From assembly GCF_006439025.1 (NCBI RefSeq), contig NZ_RCYZ01000004.1, forward strand, positions 62,001-126,000: a DNA stretch of 64,000 nucleotides, written 5' to 3'. Shown here in pieces: positions 27,108-36,994 of the stretch. Position 1 is the first letter of the stretch, and every line of letters begins with the position of its first letter. The notes below the pieces were generated by a model that was not told the origin of the DNA, did no database searches, and was given only the letters and a program-made list of their open reading frames with translations. A program made the position numbers and the translations under genes. Source of the DNA: Hymenobacter nivis. GTDB taxonomy: Bacteria; Bacteroidota; Bacteroidia; Cytophagales; Hymenobacteraceae.

Positions 27108-27887
27108 TTATTTGAAGGGAACGGCGGTGCCGCTTTCCTTTACGAGGCTTTCGGGGGCCAGGGTGCGCACCACGGTGGCGCGCAGCGTGAGCTTGGCCTC
27201 GCCGGCCGTGGCCACGTCGTTCGATTGCAGCGTCACCACATCGGCCAGGGCCCCCAGCTGGCGCGGGGCGTACACCAGCTCCACCGCGGTGCTTTGGCCG
27301 GGGGCGATGGGGGCGGGCGGCACTTTGTAGCCTACGCAGTAGCAGGCGCTGCCCAGGGCCCCCAGCACGAGGGGGCTCTTGCCGGCGTTGCGCACCACGA
27401 AGCGGGCGCTGAGCTGCTGCCCGCTTTCGAGCCGGCCAAAATCGTGGCCCGGGGCCCCCTCGATGACGAGGCGCGGCGAGCGGGCAACTTCGGCGGGCGT
27501 CAGGGCCTTCTTCTGCTCGTCCTTGGTCAGCACCGTGCCCTTGATGGTGAGCACGTGGCTGGGCGTGGCGGCGTTGCTGGTCACGGTCACGGTTTTGCTG
27601 AACACGCCGGGCCGGCCGGCGCTGCTGTACACAGCGCGCACCACGCCGGCCTTGCCGGGCAGCACCGGCGTTTTGGTCCATTCGGGGGTGGTGCAGCCGC
27701 AGCTGGCCTGCACGTTGGCGATGACCACCGGCTGGTTGCCGGTGTTCTTAAACCGGAACTCGTGGGCGGCCATCGTGCCTTCCGGCACGGCGCCAAAATC
27801 GTGCAGGTCGCGCTCGAACGTGAGCACGCCCTGGGCCCGGGCCCCCAGGGCGCTGGCCAACAAAGCGAGGGCGAAAAGGTATTTCAT
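27108..27887 (-). CDS. Exported DUF1573 protein, two tandem domains
   Basis: The 259-residue protein is read from the ATG at 27887 (MKYLFALALLASALGARA), a signal peptide; an upstream frame from 27956 has no such feature. The first DUF1573 domain shows FERDLHDFGAVPEG and the hallmark ASCGCTTPEW. A second, ASPM/SPD-2/Hydin-like immunoglobulin unit carries HDFGRLESGQQLSARFVVRN with an atypical SACYCVGY. Function of the family is unknown; it is very common in Bacteroidota and is thought to be periplasmic. It is divergent from the E1 dehydrogenase gene and has a candidate -7 element at 27954-27961. Confidence 0.88.
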   Translation of the reverse strand: MKYLFALALLASALGARAQGVLTFERDLHDFGAVPEGTMAAHEFRFKNTGNQPVVIANVQASCGCTTPEWTKTPVLPGKAGVVRAVYSSAGRPGVFSKTVTVTSNAATPSHVLTIKGTVLTKDEQKKALTPAEVARSPRLVIEGAPGHDFGRLESGQQLSARFVVRNAGKSPLVLGALGSACYCVGYKVPPAPIAPGQSTAVELVYAPRQLGALADVVTLQSNDVATAGEAKLTLRATVVRTLAPESLVKESGTAVPFK

Positions 27888-27953
27888 AAGCAAGGGCGTG
27901 GGGTGGGGCCCCGGCGGCCCGCGGCGGCAAAACGCGGCGGCCGGCGGGCCGGG

Positions 27954-27961
27954 CAAATATA
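27954..27961 (-). promoter_or_regulatory. Candidate -7 element (TATATTTG) for the DUF1573 gene
   Basis: TATATTTG on the minus strand matches TAnnTTTG exactly and lies 67 bp before the start codon. No clear -33 TTG is seen. It is 42 bp from the oppositely directed element of the E1 gene. Confidence 0.45.
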
Positions 27962-28002
27962 CACCGGGGCCCTGCCCACCGGCTCGCCCGCGCCCGGTGC
28001 CC

Positions 28003-28010
28003 TATTTTTG
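28003..28010 (+). promoter_or_regulatory. Candidate -7 element (TATTTTTG) for the E1 gene
   Basis: TATTTTTG matches TAnnTTTG exactly, 64 bp before the E1 start. The -33 region is GC-rich without an obvious TTG. A CU-rich leader follows. Confidence 0.45.
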
Positions 28011-28073
28011 CCGCGGCTCCGGCCGTATTGTCCTTCCCCCCGTCCCACCCGCTCCACTTAAGTTTCCCTGCCC

Positions 28074-30491
28074 ATGCCCACCGCCGAACTCACCGCTCCG
28101 GCCTCCGCGGCCGCCCTGGCCCCGGCCGATTTTTTGCACGACTACCGCCTCGGGTGGGAGAGCCGGCACGCCTCGCTGGCCGGCCGCAAGGAAGTGTTTA
28201 TGGGCAAGGCCAAGTTTGGTATTTTCGGCGACGGCAAGGAACTGCCCCAGCTGGCCATGGCCCGCGCCTTCAAGAACGGCGACTTCCGCGCCGGCTACTA
28301 CCGCGACCAGACCTTTATGGTGGCCATCGGGGCCCTAAACTGGCAGGAATACTTCGCCCAGCTCTACGCCAACCCCGACGTGGAGGCCGAGCCCAGCACC
28401 GCCGGCCGCGCCATGAACGGGCACTTCGGCACCCGTCTGCTCGACGATGACGGCCTATTTAAGCCCCAGACCGCGACCAAGAACTCGTCGGCCGACATCT
28501 CGCCCACCGCCGCTCAAATGCCGCGCCTCGTGGGCTTGGCCTACGCCAGCAAGCTCTACCGCCTCAACCCCGAGCTGCACCCGTTCAGCGATTTTTCGGT
28601 GAACGGCAACGAGGTGGCCTTCGGCACCATTGGCAACGCCAGCACGTCGGAGGGCATGTTTTTTGAGGCCCTCAACGCGGCCGGTGTGCTCCAGATTCCG
28701 CTGCTGGTGAGCGTGTGGGACGACCACTACGGCATCTCGGTGCCCGCCGAGTACCAGACCACCAAGCAGAGCATTTCGGCCATCATGGCCGGCCTCCAAC
28801 GCGAAGGAGAAGGGGAGCCGGGCTTCGAGATTTTCGCGGTGAAGGGCTGGGACTACCCCGCCCTGGTGGACACGTACCAGCGCGCCGCCGATATGTGCCG
28901 CACCCAGCACGTGCCCGTGCTCTTCCACGTCACCGAGCTCACGCAGCCTCAGGGCCACAGTACCAGCGGCTCACACGAGCGCTACAAGCCCAAGAGCCGC
29001 CTGCTGTGGGAAGAAAAAAACGACTGCCTGCTGAAAATGCGGCAGTGGCTGCTGGCTGAAGGCCACGCCACCGCCGAAGCCCTCGATGCCATCGAAAAGG
29101 ACGCCGCCGCCACCGTCAAGCGCGCCCGCACCGCCGCCTGGGCGGCCTTCGTGGACCCCATTAAAGAGGAGCGCGACGCCACTGTGGCCCTGCTCGACCG
29201 CCTGGTGAAGGCCACCGGCACCGAACACGCCCTGGCCGAAACCGTGAATCAGCTGCGCACCAACCCCGCGCCCATCCGCGCCGACAGCGTGCGCACCCTG
29301 CGCCGGGCCCTGCGCCAGGTGCGCGGCCTGCGCCACCCCGGCCGCCGCGCCGTGCAGCAGTACCTGGAGCAGCTGCAAGGCGAAAACGCCGACCGCTACA
29401 ATTCCAACCTCTTCAGCCAGAGTACCGAAGCCGTGGGCAACATCGACGAGGTGCCCGTGGCCTACGCCGACGGGGCCCCGCAGGTGGACGGCCGCGAGGT
29501 GCTGCAGGCCTGCTTCACGGCCAACTTCGAGCGCGACCCGCGCATCTTCGCCATCGGCGAGGACGTGGGCCAGATCGGCGACGTGAACCAAGCCTTTGCC
29601 GGCTTGCAGGAGAAGTTTGGCGAGCTGCGCGTGACCGACACCGGCATCCGCGAGTGCACCATCATCGGGCAGGGCATCGGCACGGCCCTGCGCGGGCTGC
29701 GGCCCATCACCGAGATTCAGTACCTCGACTACCTGCTCTACGCGGTGCAGATTCTCAGCGACGACCTCGCTTGCCTCCAGTACCGCACCAAGGGCGGCCA
29801 GAAGGCCCCCCTGATCATCCGTACCCGCGGCCACCGCCTGGAGGGCATCTGGCATTCGGGCTCGCCCATGGGCCTGCTGCTCACCACGCTGCGCGGCATT
29901 CACGTGTGTGTGCCCCGCGACATGACCCGCGCCGCCGGCTTCTACAACACGCTGCTGCGGAGCGACGAGCCCGCCGTGGTGGTGGAATGCCTGAACGGCT
30001 ACCGCCTCAAGGAGGCCATGCCCGCCAACGTGGGCGAGTTTACGCTGCCCTTGGGCCGGCCCGAGGTGTTGCGCGCCGGCACCGACATCACCATCGTCAC
30101 CTACGGCTCGATGTGCCGGGTGGTGATGGAGGCCGCCGCCCAGCTGGCCGCCGAAGGCATTTCGGCCGAAGTTATCGACGTGCAAACCCTGCTGCCCTTC
30201 GACACCGAGCACCTCATTGCCGACAGCCTGCGCAAAACCGGCCGCGTGCTGTTTGCCGACGAAGACGTGCCCGGCGGCGCTTCGGCCTTCATGCTCCAGC
30301 ACGTCATCGACGAGCAAAACGGCTACCAGCTGCTCGACGCGGCCCCGCGCTGCCTCTCGGCCCAGGCCCACCGCCCGGCCTACAGCTCCGACGGCGACTA
30401 CTTTAGCAAGCCCAACGTAGAAGACGTGTTCGACGCCGCCTACGCCCTGCTCAGCGAAGCCGACCCGGAGCGCTTTCCGGACATCTACTAG
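28074..30491 (+). CDS. 2-oxoacid dehydrogenase E1, fused alpha and beta subunits
   Basis: The 805-residue protein joins an E1 alpha-type half (about 1-400) and an E1 beta-type transketolase half (about 470-805). In the alpha half, FRAGYYRDQTFMVAIG, and GTIGNASTSEGMFFEALNAA at the thiamine diphosphate site, are visible. In the beta half, FAIGEDVGQIGDVNQAFAGL, IRECTIIGQGIGTALRG and the C-terminal DVQTLLPFDTE are typical. It should decarboxylate a 2-oxoacid (branched-chain or pyruvate) and pass the acyl group to an E2 lipoyl protein; neither E2 nor E3 is in the window. This one-chain form is common in Bacteroidota. Its stop codon shares a base with the following inverted repeat. Confidence 0.92.
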   Translation: MPTAELTAPASAAALAPADFLHDYRLGWESRHASLAGRKEVFMGKAKFGIFGDGKELPQLAMARAFKNGDFRAGYYRDQTFMVAIGALNWQEYFAQLYANPDVEAEPSTAGRAMNGHFGTRLLDDDGLFKPQTATKNSSADISPTAAQMPRLVGLAYASKLYRLNPELHPFSDFSVNGNEVAFGTIGNASTSEGMFFEALNAAGVLQIPLLVSVWDDHYGISVPAEYQTTKQSISAIMAGLQREGEGEPGFEIFAVKGWDYPALVDTYQRAADMCRTQHVPVLFHVTELTQPQGHSTSGSHERYKPKSRLLWEEKNDCLLKMRQWLLAEGHATAEALDAIEKDAAATVKRARTAAWAAFVDPIKEERDATVALLDRLVKATGTEHALAETVNQLRTNPAPIRADSVRTLRRALRQVRGLRHPGRRAVQQYLEQLQGENADRYNSNLFSQSTEAVGNIDEVPVAYADGAPQVDGREVLQACFTANFERDPRIFAIGEDVGQIGDVNQAFAGLQEKFGELRVTDTGIRECTIIGQGIGTALRGLRPITEIQYLDYLLYAVQILSDDLACLQYRTKGGQKAPLIIRTRGHRLEGIWHSGSPMGLLLTTLRGIHVCVPRDMTRAAGFYNTLLRSDEPAVVVECLNGYRLKEAMPANVGEFTLPLGRPEVLRAGTDITIVTYGSMCRVVMEAAAQLAAEGISAEVIDVQTLLPFDTEHLIADSLRKTGRVLFADEDVPGGASAFMLQHVIDEQNGYQLLDAAPRCLSAQAHRPAYSSDGDYFSKPNVEDVFDAAYALLSEADPERFPDIY

Positions 30492-30554
30492 TTGTCAGTT
30501 GGTCGTTGTCAGTTGTTAGTAAATCCTGATAACTGACAACGACCAACTGACAAC
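30491..30554. repeat. Perfect 24-bp inverted repeat with heptad arms after the E1 gene
   Basis: Arms 30491-30514 and 30531-30554 are perfectly complementary around a 16-nt loop. The left side reads as GTTGTCA, GTTGGTC, GTTGTCA, GTTGTTA and the right side as AACTGAC, AACGACC, AACTGAC. The arm starts on the last base of the E1 stop codon. Confidence 0.88.
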
Positions 30555-30581
30555 GAATACCGGCCCCGGGGCCAAAAAAAT

Positions 30582-30607
30582 GGCCGCCTCCCCAGTGGGA
30601 AGCGGCC
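30582..30607 (-). terminator. Terminator for the minus-strand lipoprotein gene
   Basis: GGCCGC pairs with GCGGCC, with an inner TCCC/GGGA stem. On the minus strand it is followed by a run of T (30574-30580 are A on the plus strand). Confidence 0.75.
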
Positions 30608-30629
30608 GTGCTTTGCGCAGGCAGGGGCC

Positions 30630-31166
30630 CTACGGAATGATGATGCTGTTGGTGGTCACCACGTTGCTGCGGTTCAGGGCCCGGTCCTGGATGCTGACGA
30701 CGAAGCGCACCTCCTGGCCGGGCCGGAAGGGCGAGCCGAGCAGGAAGTTCTGGCTGTAGAGGAGCGTGCCCTTCACCGGGGCCTCCTTGGTGCCCTCGGG
30801 GGTGATGTGCGGGTAGCGGCCATTGTACTGGCCCAGCGCAATGGTGCTGGTCGTAAAATCGACAAACTGCTTGCTAGTCGTATTGTACAGCTGTGGCTGG
30901 AGGAAGTAGTTCTTGGGGTTGCTGGCGAACGGGCCGGCAATATCGGCGTCGGACAAGCCCAGGTCGCCGTTACCGTCCTGGTACGTGACGGCGATGACCA
31001 TTGAGTCGCGCCGGGCCGAGCCCGTACCCAGGCGCGTGGAGGTCAGCTCCGCGTTGTCGATGGACGGTGTGAGGGAGTATTCGGGCGGGTTGAGGCAGCT
31101 GCTGACCGCCCCGGCCGCAACGGCCAGTAGCCCAGCCAGGCGCAAGGAGTAGAATAAAGTGCGCAT
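30630..31166 (-). CDS. Putative lipoprotein of unknown function
   Basis: The protein has 178 residues from the ATG at 31166, chosen because it starts a lipoprotein signal (LRLAGLLAVAAGAVSSCLNPPEYS, cysteine in VSSCLNP). The mature part contains SMVIAVTYQDGNGDLGLSDAD, a calcium-binding-like or Ig-like segment often seen in exported Bacteroidota proteins, and a C-terminal beta-rich end (EVRFVVSIQDRALNRSN). I do not recognise a named family. It has its own terminator and is flanked by the divergent LuxE-like gene, so it is probably monocistronic. Confidence 0.75.
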   Translation of the reverse strand: MRTLFYSLRLAGLLAVAAGAVSSCLNPPEYSLTPSIDNAELTSTRLGTGSARRDSMVIAVTYQDGNGDLGLSDADIAGPFASNPKNYFLQPQLYNTTSKQFVDFTTSTIALGQYNGRYPHITPEGTKEAPVKGTLLYSQNFLLGSPFRPGQEVRFVVSIQDRALNRSNVVTTNSIIIP

Positions 31167-31286
31167 AGAAGCGTGAAATGACGAAAGTGAACCCACCCCG
31201 GGGGCCCCAAAAGTGACCCGAATGTACGTTTTTCGCAACGAAGCCGCCGCGGTTTTGTTGTGCCCTGCTAACCCCTTCGCCTGCCA

Positions 31287-32291
31287 ATGAGTTTCCGCGC
31301 CGAGTTCCTGCGCCAGCTGCCCGCCGTATCAGCCGCCACCTTCGAGGCGGCGGCCCTGGCCCTGTTCCGCCACCAAGCTGCCCACTGCCCGCCCTACGCC
31401 GCCTACCTGCGCCAGTTGGGCCGCGCCCCCGCCGCCGTGGGGGCCCTGGCCGACATCCCATTCCTGCCCATCGAGTTCTTCAAAACCCACGACGTGCGCA
31501 CCGAGCCCGACGAGTGGGGCCCCCAGGAGGAATTCCTGAGCAGCGGCACCACCCGCCAGCAGCGCAGCCGCCACCTGCTGCGCGACCCGCAGCTGTACCG
31601 CGACAACGCCGCCCGCATCTTCGAGCAGTTCTACGGGCCCCTCCCGGGCTGGACGTTCCTGGCCCTGCTGCCCTCGTACCTGGAGCAGGGGCAGTCGTCG
31701 CTGGTGGCGATGGTGGACGACTTTGCCCGGCGCTCGGGTCAGGCGCAGCCCGCGTTTTTTCTGCACGACCACGGGGCCCTGCGCCGGGCCCTGGCCGAGG
31801 CCCAGCGGGCACCCGGCCGCCGCGTGCTGCTCATCGGCGTGAGCTACGCTCTGCTGGATCTGGCCGCCGAGGCCGGTCCCGCGCCCGAACTGCAAGGCCT
31901 CACGGTGCTCGAAACTGGGGGCATGAAGGGCCGCCGCCGCGAGCTCATCCGCGAGGAGCTGCACCAAGAACTGCAAACGGCCTTTGGGCCCGCCGGCATC
32001 CACTCCGAGTACGGCATGACGGAGCTGCTCAGCCAGGCCTACTCGCTGGGCGACGGGCGCTTCCACGCGCCGCCGCCGCTGCGCGTGCTGCTGCGTGACC
32101 CCGCCGACCCGTTCGACGTGGCCGAGCGCCGACCCGATGGAGCTATCAACGTTATCGACCTGGCCAACATCGACTCGTGTGCCTTCATCGAAACCAAAGA
32201 TTTAGCCGTGCAGCACCCCGACGGCTCGTTTGAGGTGCTGGGCCGCATGGACAATTCGGATGTGCGCGGCTGCAACCAGTTGGTGGCCTAA
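31287..32291 (+). CDS. LuxE/acyl-protein synthetase-like adenylating enzyme
   Basis: The 334-residue protein has the LuxE-family layout: an N-terminal helical part, the phosphate-binding loop FLSSGTTRQQRS, and the adenylate motif HSEYGMTELLSQAY. The C-terminal segment VIDLANIDSCAFIETKDL followed by GCNQLVA is usual in this group. Family members activate a carboxylic or fatty acid as acyl-adenylate. No luxCD, carrier protein or polysaccharide cluster is nearby, so the substrate is open; in Bacteroidota, orphan copies are common. The gene is followed by a hairpin at 32315-32349. Confidence 0.85.
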   Translation: MSFRAEFLRQLPAVSAATFEAAALALFRHQAAHCPPYAAYLRQLGRAPAAVGALADIPFLPIEFFKTHDVRTEPDEWGPQEEFLSSGTTRQQRSRHLLRDPQLYRDNAARIFEQFYGPLPGWTFLALLPSYLEQGQSSLVAMVDDFARRSGQAQPAFFLHDHGALRRALAEAQRAPGRRVLLIGVSYALLDLAAEAGPAPELQGLTVLETGGMKGRRRELIREELHQELQTAFGPAGIHSEYGMTELLSQAYSLGDGRFHAPPPLRVLLRDPADPFDVAERRPDGAINVIDLANIDSCAFIETKDLAVQHPDGSFEVLGRMDNSDVRGCNQLVA

Positions 32292-32314
32292 GGGGCAAAC
32301 AGGGCCCCGGAAAA

Positions 32315-32349
32315 GGCCGGGCCACCGGCGTTTCGCCGGCGGCCCGGCC
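32315..32349. repeat. GC-rich hairpin downstream of the LuxE-like gene
   Basis: A 16-bp stem with one mismatch (32315-32330 with 32334-32349) closes a TTT loop. There is no T-run, so termination is uncertain. Two further palindromes follow before lepA: TTTGGC/GCCAAA (32420-32434) and GCCAATTGGC (32448-32457). Confidence 0.6.
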
Positions 32350-32502
32350 ACCGCACGGGCCGCCGCCCGGAACCCCTGGGGCCCCAAGGCGCTGGTCGTT
32401 GCGCCGGTGGCCCCCGAAGTTTGGCGTTGCCAAAGTCCGCGCCGCTGGCCAATTGGCACTGCTTTCGCCGTACCTTCGTTCTTCTGAAAAAACCGCCCTC
32501 CG

Positions 32503-34290
32503 TTGAAGAATATCCGTAATTTCTGCATCATCGCCCACATCGACCACGGCAAAAGCACGCTGGCCGACCGGCTCCTGGAGTTCACGAGCACCGTGGCCAA
32601 GCGCGACATGCAGGCCCAGCTGCTCGACAACATGGACCTGGAGCGCGAACGGGGCATCACCATCAAGAGCCACGCCATCCAGATGCAGTTTCCCTACAAA
32701 GGGGAGATTTACACGCTGAACCTGATCGACACACCCGGCCACGTCGATTTTAGCTACGAAGTGAGCCGCAGCATTGCCGCCTGCGAAGGGGCCCTGCTGA
32801 TCGTGGATGCCTCGCAGGGCATTGAGGCCCAAACGATTTCCAACCTCTACCTCGCCATCGGGGCCGACCTGGAAATCATTCCGGTACTCAACAAAATTGA
32901 CCTGCCGCACGCCATGCCGGAGGAGGTGACCGACGAGATTGTGGACCTGATTGGCTGCCAGCCGGAGGACATTATCCACGCTTCGGGCAAGGCCGGCATT
33001 GGCATCGAGGCCATCCTGAACGCCATTGTGGAGCGCGTGCCGGCCCCCAAGGGCGACCCGGGGGCCCCGCTGCAAGCGCTGATTTTCGACTCGGTATTCA
33101 ACTCGTACCGCGGCATCGAGGTGCTGTTCCGCATCAAGAACGGGGTGATGAAGAAGGGCGACAAGCTGCGCTTTATGGCCACGGGCAAGGAGTACGGCGC
33201 CGACGAAATCGGCATCCTTGGCCTCAACCAGGAGCCGCGCCAGGAGATGAGCGCCGGCAACGTGGGTTACCTCATCTCGGGCATCAAGGAGGCGCGCGAG
33301 GTGAAGGTGGGCGACACCATCACGCACGTGCACAACCCCACGCCCGACGCCATCCAGGGCTTCGCCGACGTGAAGCCGATGGTATTCGCCGGCATTTACC
33401 CGGTGGATACTACCGAGTATGAGGAGCTGCGCAGCAGCATGGAGAAGCTCCAGCTCAACGACGCCTCGCTGGTGTGGGAGCCCGAAACGTCGGTGGCGCT
33501 AGGCTTCGGCTTCCGCTGCGGCTTTTTGGGCATGCTGCACATGGAAATCGTGCAGGAGCGCCTGGAGCGCGAGTTCAACATGACGGTCATCACCACGGTG
33601 CCGAGTGTGCAGTTCCACGCCACCGGCACTAAGGACCAGCTGCTGACCATCAACGCGCCCTCCGAAATGCCGGAGCCGAACCTCATCAAACACATCGAGG
33701 AGCCCTACATCAAGGCGCAGATTATCACCGCTTCGGAGTACGTGGGGGGCATCATCACGCTGTGCATGGAGAAGCGTGGCATCATCAAGGGCCAGTCGTA
33801 CCTGACGAGCGAGCGGGTGGAGATGAGCTTCGAGCTGCCGCTGTCAGAAATCGTGTTCGACTTTTTCGACAAGCTCAAGTCCATCAGCCGCGGCTACGCT
33901 TCGCTGGACTACGAGCTGATTGGCTTCCGCGAATCGGACATGGTGAAGCTGGACGTGATGCTGAACGGCGAGAAGGTGGACGCCCTTTCGGCCATCGTGC
34001 ACCGCTCGAAAAGCTACGAGTGGGGCCGCCGCCTCTGCGAGAAGTTGCGCGAGCTACTACCCCGCCAGATGTTCGACATCGCCATCCAGGCCAGCATCGG
34101 GCAGAAAATCATCGCCCGTGAAACCATCAAGGCGCTGCGCAAAAACGTGATTGCCAAGTGCTACGGCGGCGACATCAGCCGCAAGCGCAAGCTGCTCGAA
34201 AAGCAAAAGGAGGGCAAGAAACGGATGCGCACCGTGGGTTCTGTGGAAATCCCGCAAGAAGCATTTCTGGCGGTGCTTAAAATTGACTGA
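32503..34290 (+). CDS. lepA: Elongation factor 4 (LepA) GTPase
   Basis: The 595-residue protein begins at a TTG codon (TTG AAG AAT ATC), the only start that gives the conserved [19 protein letters not shown]. The GTPase motifs are AHIDHGKST (G1), DTPGHVDF (G3) and NKIDLP (G4). Domain 2, domain 3 and the LepA-specific C-terminal domain follow, with [19 protein letters not shown] and the basic end [20 protein letters not shown]. It back-translocates or remobilises stalled ribosomes at the cytoplasm-membrane interface. It is followed by a terminator at 34298-34328 and appears to be a single-gene unit. Confidence 0.98.
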   Translation: MKNIRNFCIIAHIDHGKSTLADRLLEFTSTVAKRDMQAQLLDNMDLERERGITIKSHAIQMQFPYKGEIYTLNLIDTPGHVDFSYEVSRSIAACEGALLIVDASQGIEAQTISNLYLAIGADLEIIPVLNKIDLPHAMPEEVTDEIVDLIGCQPEDIIHASGKAGIGIEAILNAIVERVPAPKGDPGAPLQALIFDSVFNSYRGIEVLFRIKNGVMKKGDKLRFMATGKEYGADEIGILGLNQEPRQEMSAGNVGYLISGIKEAREVKVGDTITHVHNPTPDAIQGFADVKPMVFAGIYPVDTTEYEELRSSMEKLQLNDASLVWEPETSVALGFGFRCGFLGMLHMEIVQERLEREFNMTVITTVPSVQFHATGTKDQLLTINAPSEMPEPNLIKHIEEPYIKAQIITASEYVGGIITLCMEKRGIIKGQSYLTSERVEMSFELPLSEIVFDFFDKLKSISRGYASLDYELIGFRESDMVKLDVMLNGEKVDALSAIVHRSKSYEWGRRLCEKLRELLPRQMFDIAIQASIGQKIIARETIKALRKNVIAKCYGGDISRKRKLLEKQKEGKKRMRTVGSVEIPQEAFLAVLKID

Positions 34291-34297
34291 TTTAGTG

Positions 34298-34328
34298 AAA
34301 CGCGGCTCCGGAAGGGGCCGCGTTTTTT
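34298..34328 (+). terminator. Rho-independent terminator of lepA
   Basis: AAACGCGGCTCC pairs with GGGGCCGCGTTT, including one T-G wobble, around a GGAA-type loop. A run of six T follows. It begins 7 bp after the lepA stop. Confidence 0.88.
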
Positions 34329-34415
34329 GTTGAAATATTCTGTAGAAAAGACTGTTAACTTATCGGACGCCTCAACGGCCAGCTATTTATTTCTATTCAT
34401 ACGCCTTACTATTTA

Positions 34416-36956
34416 ATGCGCTATTTACTTTTTAACCTGCTTTTTTGCCTATTGCTGCTGAGCCCCGTGGGGGCCCTGCAAGCCGCCCCCGCCAAGCCCA
34501 AAGCTGCCGTTCAGAAAGCCCGACCAGTTGCGCCCATTTTGCCCGATTCGCTGGCCCGGCGCATCGAGCGGGCCTACTTCGTGCTCAGCCGCATCAACGG
34601 CACGGCGCGCCGCAACTCCGACACTCAGGACCTGAGCGAGGACTTGCCCACGGTGGAGGATAACCTCGAAACGATCCGGGAAAACCTTGACCAGTACGGC
34701 GACGTGGTGGACGTGAAGCAGTTGCAGATGTACCGCGTGCTGCTGGCCGACATGCAGACGCGGCTGGGCGACTGGCGCACGGCCCTGAACACGGGCGGCA
34801 AAGAGCTGGCCGCCCAGCAAGCCCGGCTCGACACGCTGGGGGACCAGCTGCCGCCGCCTGCCGACCGGCCGCCCGTGGCTACGGCCATCGGCCGGGCCCT
34901 GGCACGCTTGGCAAGCAAAGAAGACCGCGCCCGCCAGCTGCTGGCCCGCCGCCGCCAGTCCGTTACGGGCCTGCAAACGCGGGTGTCGGAGGGCTACATC
35001 CAGGTGCTGGAGCTGCAAGACGTGGTGCGCGAGCAAATGGGCCGCTTCAACCGCCGCAACAGCCAGGCCGAGCTGCCGCCGCTGTGGCGCCCGGGCCGCA
35101 TCGTGGCCGCCGACGACCAGGCGGCTGCCCTGGCGCGCAAGTCGTACCAGGCCCAGCGCGGCCTGCTGGGCTACTACTTCACCGAGCACTGGGACTATTG
35201 GGTGTGGATGGTGGTGCTGGCGGTGAGCTTTTTTGGGTGGGTATTCCGCAATTTTAGGGCCCTGCGCCGCAACGCCGCCGGGGCCCCAGCGGCCAACGCG
35301 CCGGCTGCATCGGTCGCACCCACTGCACCAGTAGCGCCCACCGCCCCGGTCGCGCCCGCCACCGCTACGGCCGCTGCTACCGCCGATTTCCTGCCCGTGG
35401 CCGACGCGGCCACGGCTACGCCCGGCGCGGTGGCCGTGCGCCCGGCGGGGGGGGGCGCCGCCGCTAATGCCACGGTGATACCGGCGCCGCCCGAGCACCG
35501 GCTGCACTACCTGCGGCCAATTCCAGGCGCTGCGGCGCTGCTGGTGGTGTTCAGCCTGGCCCCATTCTTTGACTTGCAGCCGCCCGCGGCTTACACCGAC
35601 CTGCTGCAGCTGCTGCTGGTCGTCACGCTCACAGTGCTGGGCTGGCGCAGCTGGCCGCGGCCGCTGTTCTGGTACTGGGCCGGCATCGTGGTGGCCTTCG
35701 TGGCCCTGAACGTGGCCTACGCCGTGCGGGCCCCCGGGCTGGGGATGCGCTGGGCCACGCTGCTGCTGAACGCGGGCGCCGGGACCCTGGGCTATTTCTT
35801 CTGGCGCTACCTGCAAAGCCGCAAGCTGCTGGCGGGCTTTGTGCGGCCGGTAGCGCTGCTGTTCGTGGGCCTGAACGTGCTGGCGGTGCTGGCCAACGCC
35901 TTCGGCCGGGTCAGCTTGGCTAAGATGTTCACTGCGGCGGCCTTGGTGGGCCTCACGCAGGGCGTGGCGCTGTCGGCCTTCGTGCGAGTAGTCACGGAGG
36001 CATTTTTCCTGCAGGTGCAGCGCAGCCGGCAGGCGGGCGGGCTGGGCACGCGCTTTAGCTTCGGCAAAATGGAAAGCGCCCTGCGCAAGGCCCTGACGGC
36101 GGTGGTAGGCGTGCTCTGGCTAATGCTGTTCACCGCCAACCTGAACCTTTACAACCTCTTCTACCGCCTCATCGAGCGCACGCTCACGGCCCCGCACCAG
36201 CTCGGCAGCACCACCTTCACGCTGGGCAACGTGCTGTTGTTCTTTGGCGTGGTGCTGCTCACGGTGCAGCTGCAGAAGTACGTGGGCTACTTTTTTGGCG
36301 AAACCGACGACGAGTTCAGCGTCGAAACCGACCGCAAGGGCTCCTGGATGGTGGCCATCCGGCTGGGCATCCTGGCGGTGGGGCTGTTCATCGCCACGCT
36401 GGCTTCGGGCCTGCCCGTCGATAAGATTGCCATCGTGCTGGGGGCCCTGGGCGTGGGCATCGGCCTGGGCCTGCAAAACATCATCAACAACTTGGTGTCG
36501 GGCGTCATCCTCATCTTCGAACGTCCGTTCCAGGTGGGCGACTACATCGAGGTGAAGGGCCAGACGGGCCGTGTAAAGGACATCGGCATCCGGGCCAGTA
36601 AGCTCATTTCGCAGGCCGGCTCCGAAATTATCCTGCCCAACGGCGACCTGCTCTCCAACCACGTCATCAACTGGACGCTGAGCAACAACCACATCCGCAC
36701 CGAGCTGGCGCTCAACTTGGGCCCCGACATCGACCTCGATGAGGCGCGCCAGATCATCAGCGAGGAAATCCTCAAAAACCCCAACACACTGCACAAGGTC
36801 GCCCCCGAGATCCTGCTCAACAACGTCACCGTCACCGGCTACGACCTCAAGGCCCTGTTCTGGATCAACAACATCCGCCAGGAGCAGGCCCTGAAAAGCG
36901 AGCTGCTGGCCGGCATTTACCAGCGGCTTACCCAAGCGGGCATTGCCATGCGCTAA
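34416..36956 (+). CDS. Large MscS-family mechanosensitive channel
   Basis: The 846-residue protein starts with a signal peptide ([20 protein letters not shown]) and a helical periplasmic region (about 40-245) rich in Arg, Gln and Leu. A first membrane helix follows ([16 protein letters not shown]), then a cytoplasmic Ala/Pro/Thr-rich linker ([20 protein letters not shown]), and seven or more further helices. The MscS pore helix is [20 protein letters not shown], and the beta domain shows [20 protein letters not shown] and [19 protein letters not shown]. Family knowledge: it opens on membrane tension to release solutes during hypo-osmotic shock. The long N-terminus resembles MscK/MscM-like members. 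It lies 125 bp after lepA. Confidence 0.92.
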   Translation: MRYLLFNLLFCLLLLSPVGALQAAPAKPKAAVQKARPVAPILPDSLARRIERAYFVLSRINGTARRNSDTQDLSEDLPTVEDNLETIRENLDQYGDVVDVKQLQMYRVLLADMQTRLGDWRTALNTGGKELAAQQARLDTLGDQLPPPADRPPVATAIGRALARLASKEDRARQLLARRRQSVTGLQTRVSEGYIQVLELQDVVREQMGRFNRRNSQAELPPLWRPGRIVAADDQAAALARKSYQAQRGLLGYYFTEHWDYWVWMVVLAVSFFGWVFRNFRALRRNAAGAPAANAPAASVAPTAPVAPTAPVAPATATAAATADFLPVADAATATPGAVAVRPAGGGAAANATVIPAPPEHRLHYLRPIPGAAALLVVFSLAPFFDLQPPAAYTDLLQLLLVVTLTVLGWRSWPRPLFWYWAGIVVAFVALNVAYAVRAPGLGMRWATLLLNAGAGTLGYFFWRYLQSRKLLAGFVRPVALLFVGLNVLAVLANAFGRVSLAKMFTAAALVGLTQGVALSAFVRVVTEAFFLQVQRSRQAGGLGTRFSFGKMESALRKALTAVVGVLWLMLFTANLNLYNLFYRLIERTLTAPHQLGSTTFTLGNVLLFFGVVLLTVQLQKYVGYFFGETDDEFSVETDRKGSWMVAIRLGILAVGLFIATLASGLPVDKIAIVLGALGVGIGLGLQNIINNLVSGVILIFERPFQVGDYIEVKGQTGRVKDIGIRASKLISQAGSEIILPNGDLLSNHVINWTLSNNHIRTELALNLGPDIDLDEARQIISEEILKNPNTLHKVAPEILLNNVTVTGYDLKALFWINNIRQEQALKSELLAGIYQRLTQAGIAMR

Positions 36957-36994
36957 GCCGCTGCCCACGAGTTCTTTTCACCAAATTTTGGTTC

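Noticed and set aside
28971..30371. A 466-codon minus-strand frame opposite the E1 gene.
   Set aside because: Antisense shadow; the plus-strand E1 motifs are unambiguous.
35290..35400. Frameshift or insertion in the MscS-family gene (Ala/Pro/Thr-rich run).
   Set aside because: The frame stays open and the run lies in a cytoplasmic linker between two membrane parts, so it is a low-complexity linker.
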